64,000 nt of DNA from NCBI GenBank assembly GCA_964368445.1, contig CAYJAY010000001.1, positions 149,097 through 213,096 on the forward strand. Direction: 5' to 3'. Shown here piece by piece: positions 15,479 to 23,195 of the stretch; position 1 is the stretch's first letter; every line of letters begins with the position of its first letter. Source of the stretch: CAYJAY01 sp964368445 (GTDB lineage: Bacteria > Bacillota > Clostridia > Oscillospirales > Ruminococcaceae). Both the position numbers and the translations under genes were made by a program. The notes under the pieces are model-generated. The model ran no database searches, was not told the DNA's origin, and worked only from the letters and a program-made list of their open reading frames with translations.

Positions 15479-16543
15479 ATGGACACAAAAATTCTTTGCA
15501 TCAACCCCGGTTCAACCTCGACAAAGATTTCGTATTTTGAAAATGAAACCAACGTTGTAACCGAGAACATTGAACACGACAAACAAGAGATCTTGAAGTT
15601 TGAACACGTCATGGATCAGCTTGAGATGAGAACCAAAGCGGTTAAAAACTTTATAGAAAAAAACAACATCGACCAAAATTCTCTAAGCGCGGTTGTCGGC
15701 CGTGGTGGGCTTTTGCCTCCTGTCCGCTCGGGCGCATATGAAGTTAACCAAACGATGATAGACCGGCTTAAAGACCCGTCGACAGATCCCCACGCTTCCA
15801 ACCTTGCGGCTATCATAGCAAGTTCGATTGCAACACCGTTGGGCTTAAAGTCTTATGTATATGATCCTGTTGCGGTTTGTGAGTTTGTTGACGAAGCAAA
15901 GCTTTCGGGAATTCCCGAAAACCCGAGAAGAGCGTTGTCACACGCATTAAACACAAGAGCAATGTGTCACAAATCCGCCGAAAAAGCCGGAAAAAAATAT
16001 AACGAGATGAACTTTATCGTTTGTCACATGGGCGGAGGTCTTTCGATGAATGCACACATGAAAGGCAGAATGATAGACACTATGGACTATGACGAAGGCC
16101 CGTTTGGAACCGAAACCAGCGGACGTTTAAGCCTTAGAGTTTTCCTTAAACTTGTTGCAAAATACGGCGCCGACCACATGAAAAAAAGAACCCGCGGTTT
16201 AGGCGGTGTGATGGGACACCTTGGAACGAGCGACATGCGCGAAGTTATCAAGATGATTGAAAACGGCGACGAGAAAGCACAACTTGTTGTTAAAACAATG
16301 GCATATCAAATTGCAAAAGGAATTGGCGAACTTTCGACCACGATGTACGGAAAAGTAGACAGAATTATCTTAACCGGTGGTGTTGCAAGGGCAGAGTGTC
16401 TTTGTAATTGGATAAAAGAGCGTGTCGAGTTTATAGCTCCGCTTGAAGTCTATCCCGGAGAGTACGAGATGGAGTCGCTCGCCTTTGGAATTCGAAGGGT
16501 TATACTCGGAGAAGAACAAGCAAGAGAATATATTGAAGAGTAA
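15479..16543 (+). CDS. buk: Butyrate kinase
   Basis: Converts butyryl phosphate and ADP to butyrate and ATP (or the reverse), or acts on branched-chain acyl phosphates. It belongs to the acetokinase/ASKHA fold. The N-terminal phosphate-binding motif ILCINPGSTSTKISYF, the central NFIVCHMGGGLSMNAH segment and the C-terminal RIILTGGVARAE nucleotide-binding segment are all present. At 354 residues it has butyrate kinase rather than acetate kinase length. No phosphotransbutyrylase gene adjoins it, which is unusual since ptb-buk are commonly paired. AAGGAG lies upstream; an out-of-frame ATG at 15471 is closer to it but opens only a short frame. Confidence 0.93.
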   Translation: MDTKILCINPGSTSTKISYFENETNVVTENIEHDKQEILKFEHVMDQLEMRTKAVKNFIEKNNIDQNSLSAVVGRGGLLPPVRSGAYEVNQTMIDRLKDPSTDPHASNLAAIIASSIATPLGLKSYVYDPVAVCEFVDEAKLSGIPENPRRALSHALNTRAMCHKSAEKAGKKYNEMNFIVCHMGGGLSMNAHMKGRMIDTMDYDEGPFGTETSGRLSLRVFLKLVAKYGADHMKKRTRGLGGVMGHLGTSDMREVIKMIENGDEKAQLVVKTMAYQIAKGIGELSTTMYGKVDRIILTGGVARAECLCNWIKERVEFIAPLEVYPGEYEMESLAFGIRRVILGEEQAREYIEE

Positions 16544-16558
16544 TAGCAATATTGTTTT

Positions 16559-16588
16559 CAAGGGGCTGTGTGAAACAACAGTCCCTTG
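16559..16588 (+). terminator. Intrinsic terminator of butyrate kinase
   Basis: Arms CAAGGGGCTGT and ACAGTCCCTTG (one G-T pair) around an eight-base loop, 15 bases after the buk stop. Its 3' side abuts the next promoter. Confidence 0.7.
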
Positions 16589-16589
16589 T

Positions 16590-16618
16590 TTGCAATTTAT
16601 GTGAATTGTGTATATAAT
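16590..16618 (+). promoter_or_regulatory. Putative sigma-A promoter for the GT-C-like gene family
   Basis: TTGCAA (16590-16595), a 17-base spacer, and TATAAT (16613-16618). It precedes both the gene remnant and the two full-length paralogs. Confidence 0.5.
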
Positions 16619-16651
16619 AATATTTGAAAAAACAAGGGGTGTTTTTGGAAC

Positions 16652-16774
16652 TTGGAGTCCGTTGAGCAGTATTTGTTAGAATATGGGGAAAGATCGGAAC
16701 TTGTTATAGAAGAATGGGACGGAACAGCAGTATATTTAAACCCGTTGTTTGACGCGCAAACAACTATAGATTAA
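16652..16774 (+). pseudogene. 3' remnant of a third GT-C-like paralog
   Basis: This frame encodes LESVEQYLLEYGERSELVIE... ending EEWDGTAVYLNPLFD...TTID and a stop. It aligns with the C-terminal 40 residues of the two intact neighbours, which read GGKVEQSILEHGKKEDLMIA and AVYLNPLFESTV. No start codon, ribosome binding site or upstream homologous sequence remains. It is best explained as the surviving tail of a deleted tandem copy, so the family once had at least three members here. Confidence 0.8.
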
Positions 16775-16792
16775 ACTTTTAGAGGTAAAAGA

Positions 16793-18379
16793 ATGATAAC
16801 ACTATCTAATAATAAGCATAAAATTCTCAAACGAATTTTATGGGGGCTTCTAATAGCCTCGCCACTTGTTTCGGTATATCTGCTATGCGCCGTCCAAGGT
16901 GGAAATCTTTTTGAAGTATACTTGCCAAATGCAAACAACTTGCTATGGAACGACGAAGCATTCTACTATAAGCAGATAGAGGCAATGGTGCATTTTGGAA
17001 TCCCTCAAGGTTTTTTCGGATATAACGAAACACATGCACACCACCTTACGTTTGGCACATGGAGCCCGTTTTTGCTTGCTCCGTATATGGTTTTCGGTTG
17101 GATTTTTGGTTGGACATTTTCGTCGCCCGTCATTGCAAACATATTGTTTGTTACGATATCGTTTGGTATATTGGTTTTTGTTTTGCGCCCTACAACATCG
17201 TCCTCTCTTTTTTTGATTTTGTTTAATATTCTTTACACAGCCGGTTCAAGACATATAGTTTCCGGCATGACCGAAGCGCTTTGTTTTAGTTTTGCTATTG
17301 TTCTGACCGTGCTTTTGTTGTATATGATAAAGGAAAAAGCGTCGGTTGTTTATGTTGTTTTTTTCATAGTAATATCGATGTATGCTATCTTAATGCGTCC
17401 ATATTTTTTGATTTTTCCTATAGTTTTTGCCGTATATGGATTTATCGAAAAAAAACGTATCCTTAGCGTAGTAACTATTATTTCGGGAATTGTCGCAATA
17501 TTGGTTTATTTTGTGCAAACAAACTACCTTAGTGCGCCGTATCTCGTTAACATGATAAGAATAGATAACTACCTGTATTTTTTAAGAGAAGCCACAGTGT
17601 TTCATTTTTTCGAATATCTATTTAAAAACTTAGGGCTAGGATACGAAGCTATAAGTGGCAGAATTGTTAATATATTAAATGGAGATTTTTATTCTGTTAT
17701 ATTTGCACTTTATCTTACGGTGATAGTTTTATGTATAGTAAGGCTTTGTGTTTCGATTAAAAACAAAAATAAAAAGTACATCTATTGTTTTTCGTCAATT
17801 CTTTTTATACTTATAGCTGTAATGTTTGCGCTGATTTTGTTGTATGAAGTTTTTCTTGGCGGAAGGCACATGCTTACGTTTGTCTATGTTGCGGTTATTG
17901 CATTATCTTTTGGAAAGTTTAAGCTTGATAAAGTTTTGTTGTTGGCTTTGATGTTTATGCTTACATTTATATTCAAAAGTGACGGAAATTTTTATAGTAT
18001 ACCTATGAAAAACCACTTTGATGTAACGGTTTTGCAAGAGGTAGAGCAGATACTTGAACGTGAAATGCCGCCGGCAGGGGTAACACACGATAGATTTGAA
18101 AGCACAATAGCGATGGTTGCGGTGGATAAAAATATACAAGATGAAAACCATATAATGTACGCCAAGTGGCAAGATATATATTATTTCCCAAAAGGATATG
18201 GTATAAATTACGTTCAAGATCCGACAGGGGTTTTTAGATCGAAGTTTATCTATACAATAAAGGGCGGGAAAATGGAACAGGCTATACTTGAACATGGGAA
18301 AAAGGAAGACCTTATTGTAGCAGAATGGGAAGGCCGGGTAATGTACATTAACCCCCTTTTTGAGCCAACAGTGTTTTAA
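16793..18379 (+). CDS. Multi-pass membrane protein, GT-C glycosyltransferase-like (paralog 1)
   Basis: A 528-residue protein with about ten hydrophobic helices and a C-terminal extracytoplasmic domain of roughly 130 residues. The first external loop contains LLWNDEAFYYKQIEAMVHFG, an acidic Asp-Glu pair after the first helix as seen in GT-C enzymes that use lipid-linked sugars. A GSRHIVSGMTEALCFSF helix also fits that fold. I do not recognise a named family. It is clearly homologous along its whole length to the next gene (both share SPFVSVYLLCA-like and THDRFEST-like segments). AGAGG precedes the ATG. Activity and substrate are unknown. Confidence 0.75.
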   Translation: MITLSNNKHKILKRILWGLLIASPLVSVYLLCAVQGGNLFEVYLPNANNLLWNDEAFYYKQIEAMVHFGIPQGFFGYNETHAHHLTFGTWSPFLLAPYMVFGWIFGWTFSSPVIANILFVTISFGILVFVLRPTTSSSLFLILFNILYTAGSRHIVSGMTEALCFSFAIVLTVLLLYMIKEKASVVYVVFFIVISMYAILMRPYFLIFPIVFAVYGFIEKKRILSVVTIISGIVAILVYFVQTNYLSAPYLVNMIRIDNYLYFLREATVFHFFEYLFKNLGLGYEAISGRIVNILNGDFYSVIFALYLTVIVLCIVRLCVSIKNKNKKYIYCFSSILFILIAVMFALILLYEVFLGGRHMLTFVYVAVIALSFGKFKLDKVLLLALMFMLTFIFKSDGNFYSIPMKNHFDVTVLQEVEQILEREMPPAGVTHDRFESTIAMVAVDKNIQDENHIMYAKWQDIYYFPKGYGINYVQDPTGVFRSKFIYTIKGGKMEQAILEHGKKEDLIVAEWEGRVMYINPLFEPTVF

Positions 18380-18460
18380 AAATTTTGATACCAAACGATT
18401 TAAAAGCAAGCTTTTCGTTAATTAATATAGTAATATATACAAAACTCAAGAGGTTTTTTT

Positions 18461-20053
18461 ATGTTAAAATTATTAAGCGAAAATCAAAACTTGATAAAAC
18501 GGATTTTTTGGGGTTTGCTCATAGCTTCGCCGTTTGTTTCGGTATATTTGCTGTGTGCTTTTCAGGGCGGAAACTTGTTTGACATATATCTTCCAAACTC
18601 GCTTTGGAACGACGAGGTGTTCTATTATAAACAGATAGAAGCGATGGTGCATTACGGAATTCCGCAAGGATATTTCGGATATGACGAATCACGAGCAGCC
18701 TATCTGACGTTTGGAGCGTGGAGTCCTTTTATGCATGTGCCGTATGCTGTGTATGGTTGGGTTTTTGGTTGGAATTTGCTTTCGCCTATTTTGGTAAACA
18801 TATTGTTTATGACTATTGCATTTTGTGTGTTGGTTATAGTGCTTAAGCCGGATATAATAGCCTCGTTGTTTTTGATTTTGTTTAATCTTTTTTTCACGCC
18901 GGGTTCAAGGCATATTGCCTCCGGAATGGCAGAAGCATTTGCTTTTGCAGTTTCAATAGCTTTAGTTACAATGTTAATTAAAATTTTAGATAGTGAAAAA
19001 TCTAGGGTTTACGATATTATTTTTTTCTTAATCTCAGCATACGGAATATTACTGCGTCCGTACTTTGCGATATTTTTAGTTGTCTATATAATTTTGATGA
19101 TTTTTCGTAAAAAATATGTGAAGAGCATAGTTGCCGCAGCTACGACAGCAGTTTCGGTTATACTATATTTTTGGGTTGAAAATAATTTAAGCGCGCCATA
19201 TTTTAAACCGATTACCGAAATCGACAACTTTCTATTTGTTTTGCAAAATGAGACATTCTCAAGACTTATAGAATTTACAGGGGAGATTTTAAACCGAAAT
19301 TTAACAACGGTATATCTCTATTCGTTTGGCATGTTTCGTTCCGACAGCCCAATAGTTCCGGACGGGTTAACGTTTATTTACATGGTCTTTTTTGTTTTGC
19401 TGTTGGTTTTAATTATTAAACTTGTTTTGTCGTTCATATTAAAAGAAAAGGAAAACAAAAAAATATGCGCCGTTGCAATTTTCATAATGGTCTCTGTTTT
19501 TATTGCAACGATTATACTGTATAATAACGGACGTCACCTGATGTTTTCAATCTATACAGCCATAATAGTTTTGTCTTTGATGAAATTTAAAAGTGGAAAG
19601 ATATTTTTTATATTAACTTTGGTTGCCTGCATTTTTCTAACTGTCAATGATCCTTTTTACACGATTGTACCGATGAAAGATAGCGGCGAACAACAACAGG
19701 CACAACATCAACAGTTAGAACAAACGCTTGAACAAAATATGCCGCAAGCTGGGTTGACACATGACAGGTATGAAAACACGGTAGCAGTTGTTTATGTAGA
19801 CTTTAACCAACAACAAGGAATAACCACTAAGTGGCAAGACTTATACTTTTTCCCAAAAGGATACGGATTAAACTTGATGGTTAATCTGCCCGAAGTTTAC
19901 AAGTCTAAGTACATCTTTACCCCGTTGGGCGGCAAGGTTGAACAGTCTATCTTGGAACATGGAAAAAAAGAAGATCTGATGATAGCCGAATGGAATGGTA
20001 ATGCTGTATACTTAAACCCCCTTTTTGAATCGACTGTAATTCCGATTGAGTAA
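18461..20053 (+). CDS. Multi-pass membrane protein, GT-C glycosyltransferase-like (paralog 2)
   Basis: A 530-residue paralog of the preceding gene. It has the same N-terminus (FWGLLIASPFVSVYLLCAFQ), the same acidic first-loop motif SLWNDEVFYYKQIEAMVHYG, the GSRHIASGMAEAFAFA helix, and the C-terminal domain ending AVYLNPLFESTVIPIE. Identity is highest in the first 140 residues and in the tail; the central helices have diverged. The C-terminal domain carries a Gln-rich patch (GEQQQAQHQQLEQTLEQ) missing from paralog 1. An 81-base gap with its own AGAGG site separates them. Tandem duplication followed by divergence suggests related but distinct substrates. Confidence 0.75.
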   Translation: MLKLLSENQNLIKRIFWGLLIASPFVSVYLLCAFQGGNLFDIYLPNSLWNDEVFYYKQIEAMVHYGIPQGYFGYDESRAAYLTFGAWSPFMHVPYAVYGWVFGWNLLSPILVNILFMTIAFCVLVIVLKPDIIASLFLILFNLFFTPGSRHIASGMAEAFAFAVSIALVTMLIKILDSEKSRVYDIIFFLISAYGILLRPYFAIFLVVYIILMIFRKKYVKSIVAAATTAVSVILYFWVENNLSAPYFKPITEIDNFLFVLQNETFSRLIEFTGEILNRNLTTVYLYSFGMFRSDSPIVPDGLTFIYMVFFVLLLVLIIKLVLSFILKEKENKKICAVAIFIMVSVFIATIILYNNGRHLMFSIYTAIIVLSLMKFKSGKIFFILTLVACIFLTVNDPFYTIVPMKDSGEQQQAQHQQLEQTLEQNMPQAGLTHDRYENTVAVVYVDFNQQQGITTKWQDLYFFPKGYGLNLMVNLPEVYKSKYIFTPLGGKVEQSILEHGKKEDLMIAEWNGNAVYLNPLFESTVIPIE

Positions 20054-20104
20054 TACATATTTAATCTGGAATACAATATATTAAAAAACACGAGGTATTT
20101 AAAA

Positions 20105-20401
20105 ATGGTTCGACACATCGTAATGTGGAAACTTAAAGAAACCGCCGAGGGCGGAACAAAATTCGACAACGCTGCAATAATGAAACAACGTCTTGAAGCG
20201 CTTGTTGGGGTAATCGACGGGCTTGTAAGCGCTACCGTTTCGCCGGTGGGATACAGCGAAGGGTTTAACCTTTGCCTTGATTCGACATTCGAGTCGAAAC
20301 AAGCGTTGGCTTTCTATCAAAAACACCCCGAACATCAAAAGGTTCGCGAGTTTGTACATAAAGTTATTGAAAATCGTTCGGCTTGCGACTTTGAATTTTA
20401 A
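20105..20401 (+). CDS. Dabb (stress-responsive A/B barrel) family protein
   Basis: A 98-residue cytosolic protein beginning MVRHIVMWKLKETAEG, with YSEGFNLCLDSTFESKQAL and YQKHPEHQKVREFVH. These are the hallmarks of the Dabb family, dimeric alpha/beta-barrel proteins related to ferredoxin-like monooxygenases. No enzymatic activity can be assigned. It follows the GT-C-like gene by 51 bases and is closed by a GC-rich terminator. Confidence 0.88.
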   Translation: MVRHIVMWKLKETAEGGTKFDNAAIMKQRLEALVGVIDGLVSATVSPVGYSEGFNLCLDSTFESKQALAFYQKHPEHQKVREFVHKVIENRSACDFEF

Positions 20402-20404
20402 CAT

Positions 20405-20434
20405 AAATCCCCCCGCCTTTAGACGGGGGGATTT
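20405..20434. terminator. Bidirectional intrinsic terminator
   Basis: Ten-base perfect arms AAATCCCCCC and GGGGGGATTT with a ten-base loop between the convergent Dabb and azlD genes. The A/T ends serve both directions. Confidence 0.85.
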
Positions 20435-20451
20435 GCTTTTATCATTTTTCT

Positions 20452-20775
20452 CTAGAACACCAGTTGTACCAAAAGCATATAACACGCCGTTCCCGAGATT
20501 ATCGATAACAACGTGTTGTGCCTTAATTTGTGCACGACTACGACTATTATGACACACAAGGCCTCGGGTATTCCGAACGGCGATGACACAAACGTTACGC
20601 CTTTCAAGCAGTACACAACAAGCATCGCCATGATAGAATAGGGAAGAACGTTTCCAAGGTAGATAATAGATTTTGGGGTTTTGTTACGAAACAAAACAAA
20701 CGGCAGGAACCGCAAAAATGCCGTAACAAGCGCTACTACTGCGATTAAAAGCAAAGAATGTGTTACGTTAATCAT
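20452..20775 (-). CDS. azlD: AzlD-type branched-chain amino acid exporter small subunit
   Basis: A 107-residue protein with four predicted membrane helices, the small partner of AzlC. It contains the family's ALVTAFLRFLPFVLF segment, with the helix-embedded RFLP motif, and a PYSIMAMLVVYCLKG segment. The start MINVTHSLLL (20775) overlaps the azlC stop by eight bases, so the two proteins are made together. A longer frame from 20820 is rejected for that reason. AzlCD exports branched-chain amino acids or analogues. Confidence 0.9.
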   Translation of the reverse strand: MINVTHSLLLIAVVALVTAFLRFLPFVLFRNKTPKSIIYLGNVLPYSIMAMLVVYCLKGVTFVSSPFGIPEALCVIIVVVVHKLRHNTLLSIISGTACYMLLVQLVF

Positions 20776-21469
20776 TATTAGACATCCTTTCGTTATACCC
20801 GCGCTCGGCAAAAAGCGCAATCGTTATTCCTGCCATAGACGGGATTAAAAAGTTATCTGCTCCGAAGATTAAAAGACAGATTATCGAAATGACGAGTCCG
20901 CTTATAGCCGGAACGTGGTTTTTTGTTTTTTCCCATTGTTCGACAAAGATAATGACAAACAAAGCTGTCATCGCAAAATCAATTCCTGCGGTGTTGAAGT
21001 TTAGCGAGCTTCCGAGAATTCCGCCAAGCACGCTTCCCAAAACCCAATAAAATTGGTTGAAAATCGAAACAAAAAGATAATAGCTTTGTTTGTTCACATC
21101 GTTCGGGAGTGTTGGAGAACAAACTAAAGAATATGTTTCGTCGGTGAGCGCAAAGATAAGATATGGTTTTTTTGCGCCGGTCTTTTTATATTCCTCAAGC
21201 ATTGTAATTCCATAGAAGATATGGCGAACGTTTATCATAAGCGTCATAAACGCCGTGACGATAAGCGACGCGCCGGTCGCCATAAGGTCTATTGCAACAA
21301 ATTGCATAGAGCCGGCGAAGATAGAAAGGCTCATGAGCCCTGCCCAAACAAAGCTGTAGCCCTTGCTTTCAAGCAACATTCCAAACCCAATTCCAATGAC
21401 GATGTACCCCGCCATGACAGGGATAGACGACTTAAAAGCAAATTTAATGCTGTTTTTTAAATTTGACAT
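20768..21469 (-). CDS. azlC: AzlC-type branched-chain amino acid exporter large subunit
   Basis: A 233-residue membrane protein with the AzlC signatures: an N-terminal PVMAGYIVIGIGFGMLL segment, LSIFAGSMQFVAIDLMATGAS, and INVRHIFYGITML. The AGSxQF and NxRHxxY patterns are diagnostic. It pairs with AzlD to export branched-chain amino acids. The gene lies 48 bases after a terminator that closes the upstream glycosyltransferase operon, so it either has its own promoter there or is controlled by attenuation. Confidence 0.93.
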   Translation of the reverse strand: MSNLKNSIKFAFKSSIPVMAGYIVIGIGFGMLLESKGYSFVWAGLMSLSIFAGSMQFVAIDLMATGASLIVTAFMTLMINVRHIFYGITMLEEYKKTGAKKPYLIFALTDETYSLVCSPTLPNDVNKQSYYLFVSIFNQFYWVLGSVLGGILGSSLNFNTAGIDFAMTALFVIIFVEQWEKTKNHVPAISGLVISIICLLIFGADNFLIPSMAGITIALFAERGYNERMSNND

Positions 21470-21516
21470 CTTTCAAATATCCTTTAATATAATAATATTT
21501 TTAATACATAAAAAAG

Positions 21517-21535
21517 AGAGGGCAAAATACCCTCT
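21517..21535 (-). terminator. Terminator or attenuator ahead of azlC
   Basis: Minus strand: arms AGAGGG and CCCTCT around a seven-base loop, followed by CTTTTTT. It sits only about 48 bases before the azlC start. A second hairpin (21596-21631, arms AAACAATCGAC and GTTGATTGTTT) lies farther upstream. Confidence 0.65.
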
Positions 21536-21694
21536 GCATCTTTTTGTTATACAGTCGAAAATTCCGTGGCGACGTTTTGGACACGCCTTAACATTAAACA
21601 ATCGACAGTTATAATTGAACGTTGATTGTTTATGTTTGCTTTTAGCGAATTACCGAGGCAATTTGACAAAATCATTTTAAACACAAAGATTATT

Positions 21695-22636
21695 TTAAAC
21701 AGTAAGGTTGGAACTTTCAGCAACTACATATTGCGGAGAATCGTTTATGCTTATAAACATACGCCCAAGATATTCCCCCAAAAGCCCAAGCATCAGCATC
21801 AGAAGACCGTTGGTGAACAGAAGGACCGACATAAGGGAACTCCAACCGTCTGCGCTTGTCGGAAGACTTCCCGAAAGAACAAGCCTTCTTATTATTATGT
21901 ATATCCCAAAGATAAACCCAAAAACAGCGACAATTCCGCCCACAAGCGTGGCAATGCGCAACGGTTTTATGGAAAAAGAAGTGAATCCATTAAGCCAAAG
22001 GGAAAGCATCTTTTTAAACGAATAGTTAGAGGTGCCGATTTCGCGAGCACGGTGGTTTATGTTTACGTTTTTAATCTTGGCGGTCGAACGAATCAGAAGA
22101 CCTTGCATATAGGGATAGGGATTTTTATATTTTATAATCTCGTCGCGAACAAATTTTTTACAAACAAAATAACTTGACAGATAAAGATCTTTCGGTTTTC
22201 CGATTAGATACCATGCCATCAAATCGTTGACGCGACTACCGAAGTTTTTAAACAAGCTGTGTTTTTTGTTGTGGTATTTTGCCATTGCGACGTCACAGTC
22301 ATCGCCCAAAGCGTCGATTAAACCGAAAACTTCACTTGCCGGGGTTTGTCCATCGTCGTCGAGACAAACAACTATATCGCCACTGGAATTGTTGAGCCCC
22401 GCCATTATCGCCCCGTGTTGACCAAAGTTTTTGGAAAGGTTAATGCCCTTTATCTTTGTATCGTTTTCGCAAAGTTGTTTTATCTTTTCAAACGTGTTGT
22501 CGGGCGACTTGTCGTTGACCAAAACAATCTCATAGTCGTAGTCGTCGCGCGAAGATATCGTTTGTTTGATTTCGTCGACAACAATCGGAATTGTTTTTTC
22601 GGAGTTGTAACAGGGGATTACAAAAGAAACTGTTTT
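21695..22636 (-). CDS. GtrB/ArnC-like polyprenyl-phosphate glycosyltransferase (GT2)
   Basis: Transfers a sugar from a nucleotide donor to a lipid phosphate carrier. The N-terminal GT-A domain has SFVIPCYNSEKTIP, EIVLVNDKSPDNTFE, LSKNFGQHGAIMAGL and the metal-binding CLDDDGQ. Two C-terminal membrane helices follow (IATLVGGIVAVFGFIFGIYI and SVLLFTNGLLMLMLGLLGEY). I choose a TTG start (22636), five bases after the upstream stop and nine after AAAGGGG; an ATG at 22666 has no ribosome binding site. It closes an operon with an aminotransferase and an acetyltransferase, so the sugar moved is probably an acetylated amino sugar (inference). Confidence 0.88.
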   Translation of the reverse strand, partial: KTVSFVIPCYNSEKTIPIVVDEIKQTISSRDDYDYEIVLVNDKSPDNTFEKIKQLCENDTKIKGINLSKNFGQHGAIMAGLNNSSGDIVVCLDDDGQTPASEVFGLIDALGDDCDVAMAKYHNKKHSLFKNFGSRVNDLMAWYLIGKPKDLYLSSYFVCKKFVRDEIIKYKNPYPYMQGLLIRSTAKIKNVNINHRAREIGTSNYSFKKMLSLWLNGFTSFSIKPLRIATLVGGIVAVFGFIFGIYIIIRRLVLSGSLPTSADGWSSLMSVLLFTNGLLMLMLGLLGEYLGRMFISINDSPQYVVAESSNLTV

Positions 22637-22640
22637 CAAT

Positions 22641-23195
22641 CTAGTCAACCCCTTTAACAAATTCATTTTTTAACATCGACATGATGACAACATCTTCGTA
22701 TTTTCCGTTGTCGTAGACTTCTTTTCTCAACGTTCCGTCTATTGAATATCCAACACGTCTATATGTCGCAACAGCACGATGATTGTTGGCTATGACGCGA
22801 AGATAAACCTTGTTAAGACCTAAAACATCAAATCCGTATTCCGTTATAAGCCTTGTTGCCTCGAACCCGACGCCTTTGCCGCGTTGGTCTGTCTCACCTA
22901 TAAAAATTCCAAACTCGCCTTTTTTATTTGTGAAATCAATATCTTTTATAAACGTTGTTCCAAGTGAAACCCCGGTTGAACTAAGCGTTATGACAAACTG
23001 TGCAACCTCACCGGTGAAGACTTTGTTTTTAAGCCAGTTGTTGTGGCTTTGTTCCGTTATGTCGGAACGGTCGAGAAAATACTTTCTAACCTCTTCGGAG
23101 TTTCGCCAACGTACGATATCTTTGGTGTCTTCGATTGTAATCGGACGCAACGTGACGTTTTTTCCGACTAGACTTTTCAAGTTTTCATTAGACAA
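22641..23195 (-). CDS. GNAT family N-acetyltransferase, probably acting on an amino sugar
   Basis: A RimJ/PseH-like GNAT fold. LRPITIEDTKDIVRWRNSEEVRKYF starts the domain, and the acetyl-CoA-binding stretch is FGIFIGETDQRGKGVGFEATR (a variant of the R/Q-x-x-G-x-G/A loop), followed by LNKVYLRVIANNHRAVATYRRVGY. About 184 residues. The TTG start at 23195 overlaps the aminotransferase stop by eight bases and has AAGGTG upstream; a GTG at 23204 is an alternative. Position between a 4-amino-sugar transaminase and a lipid-linked glycosyltransferase suggests it acetylates the new amino group. Confidence 0.8.
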   Translation of the reverse strand: MSNENLKSLVGKNVTLRPITIEDTKDIVRWRNSEEVRKYFLDRSDITEQSHNNWLKNKVFTGEVAQFVITLSSTGVSLGTTFIKDIDFTNKKGEFGIFIGETDQRGKGVGFEATRLITEYGFDVLGLNKVYLRVIANNHRAVATYRRVGYSIDGTLRKEVYDNGKYEDVVIMSMLKNEFVKGVD

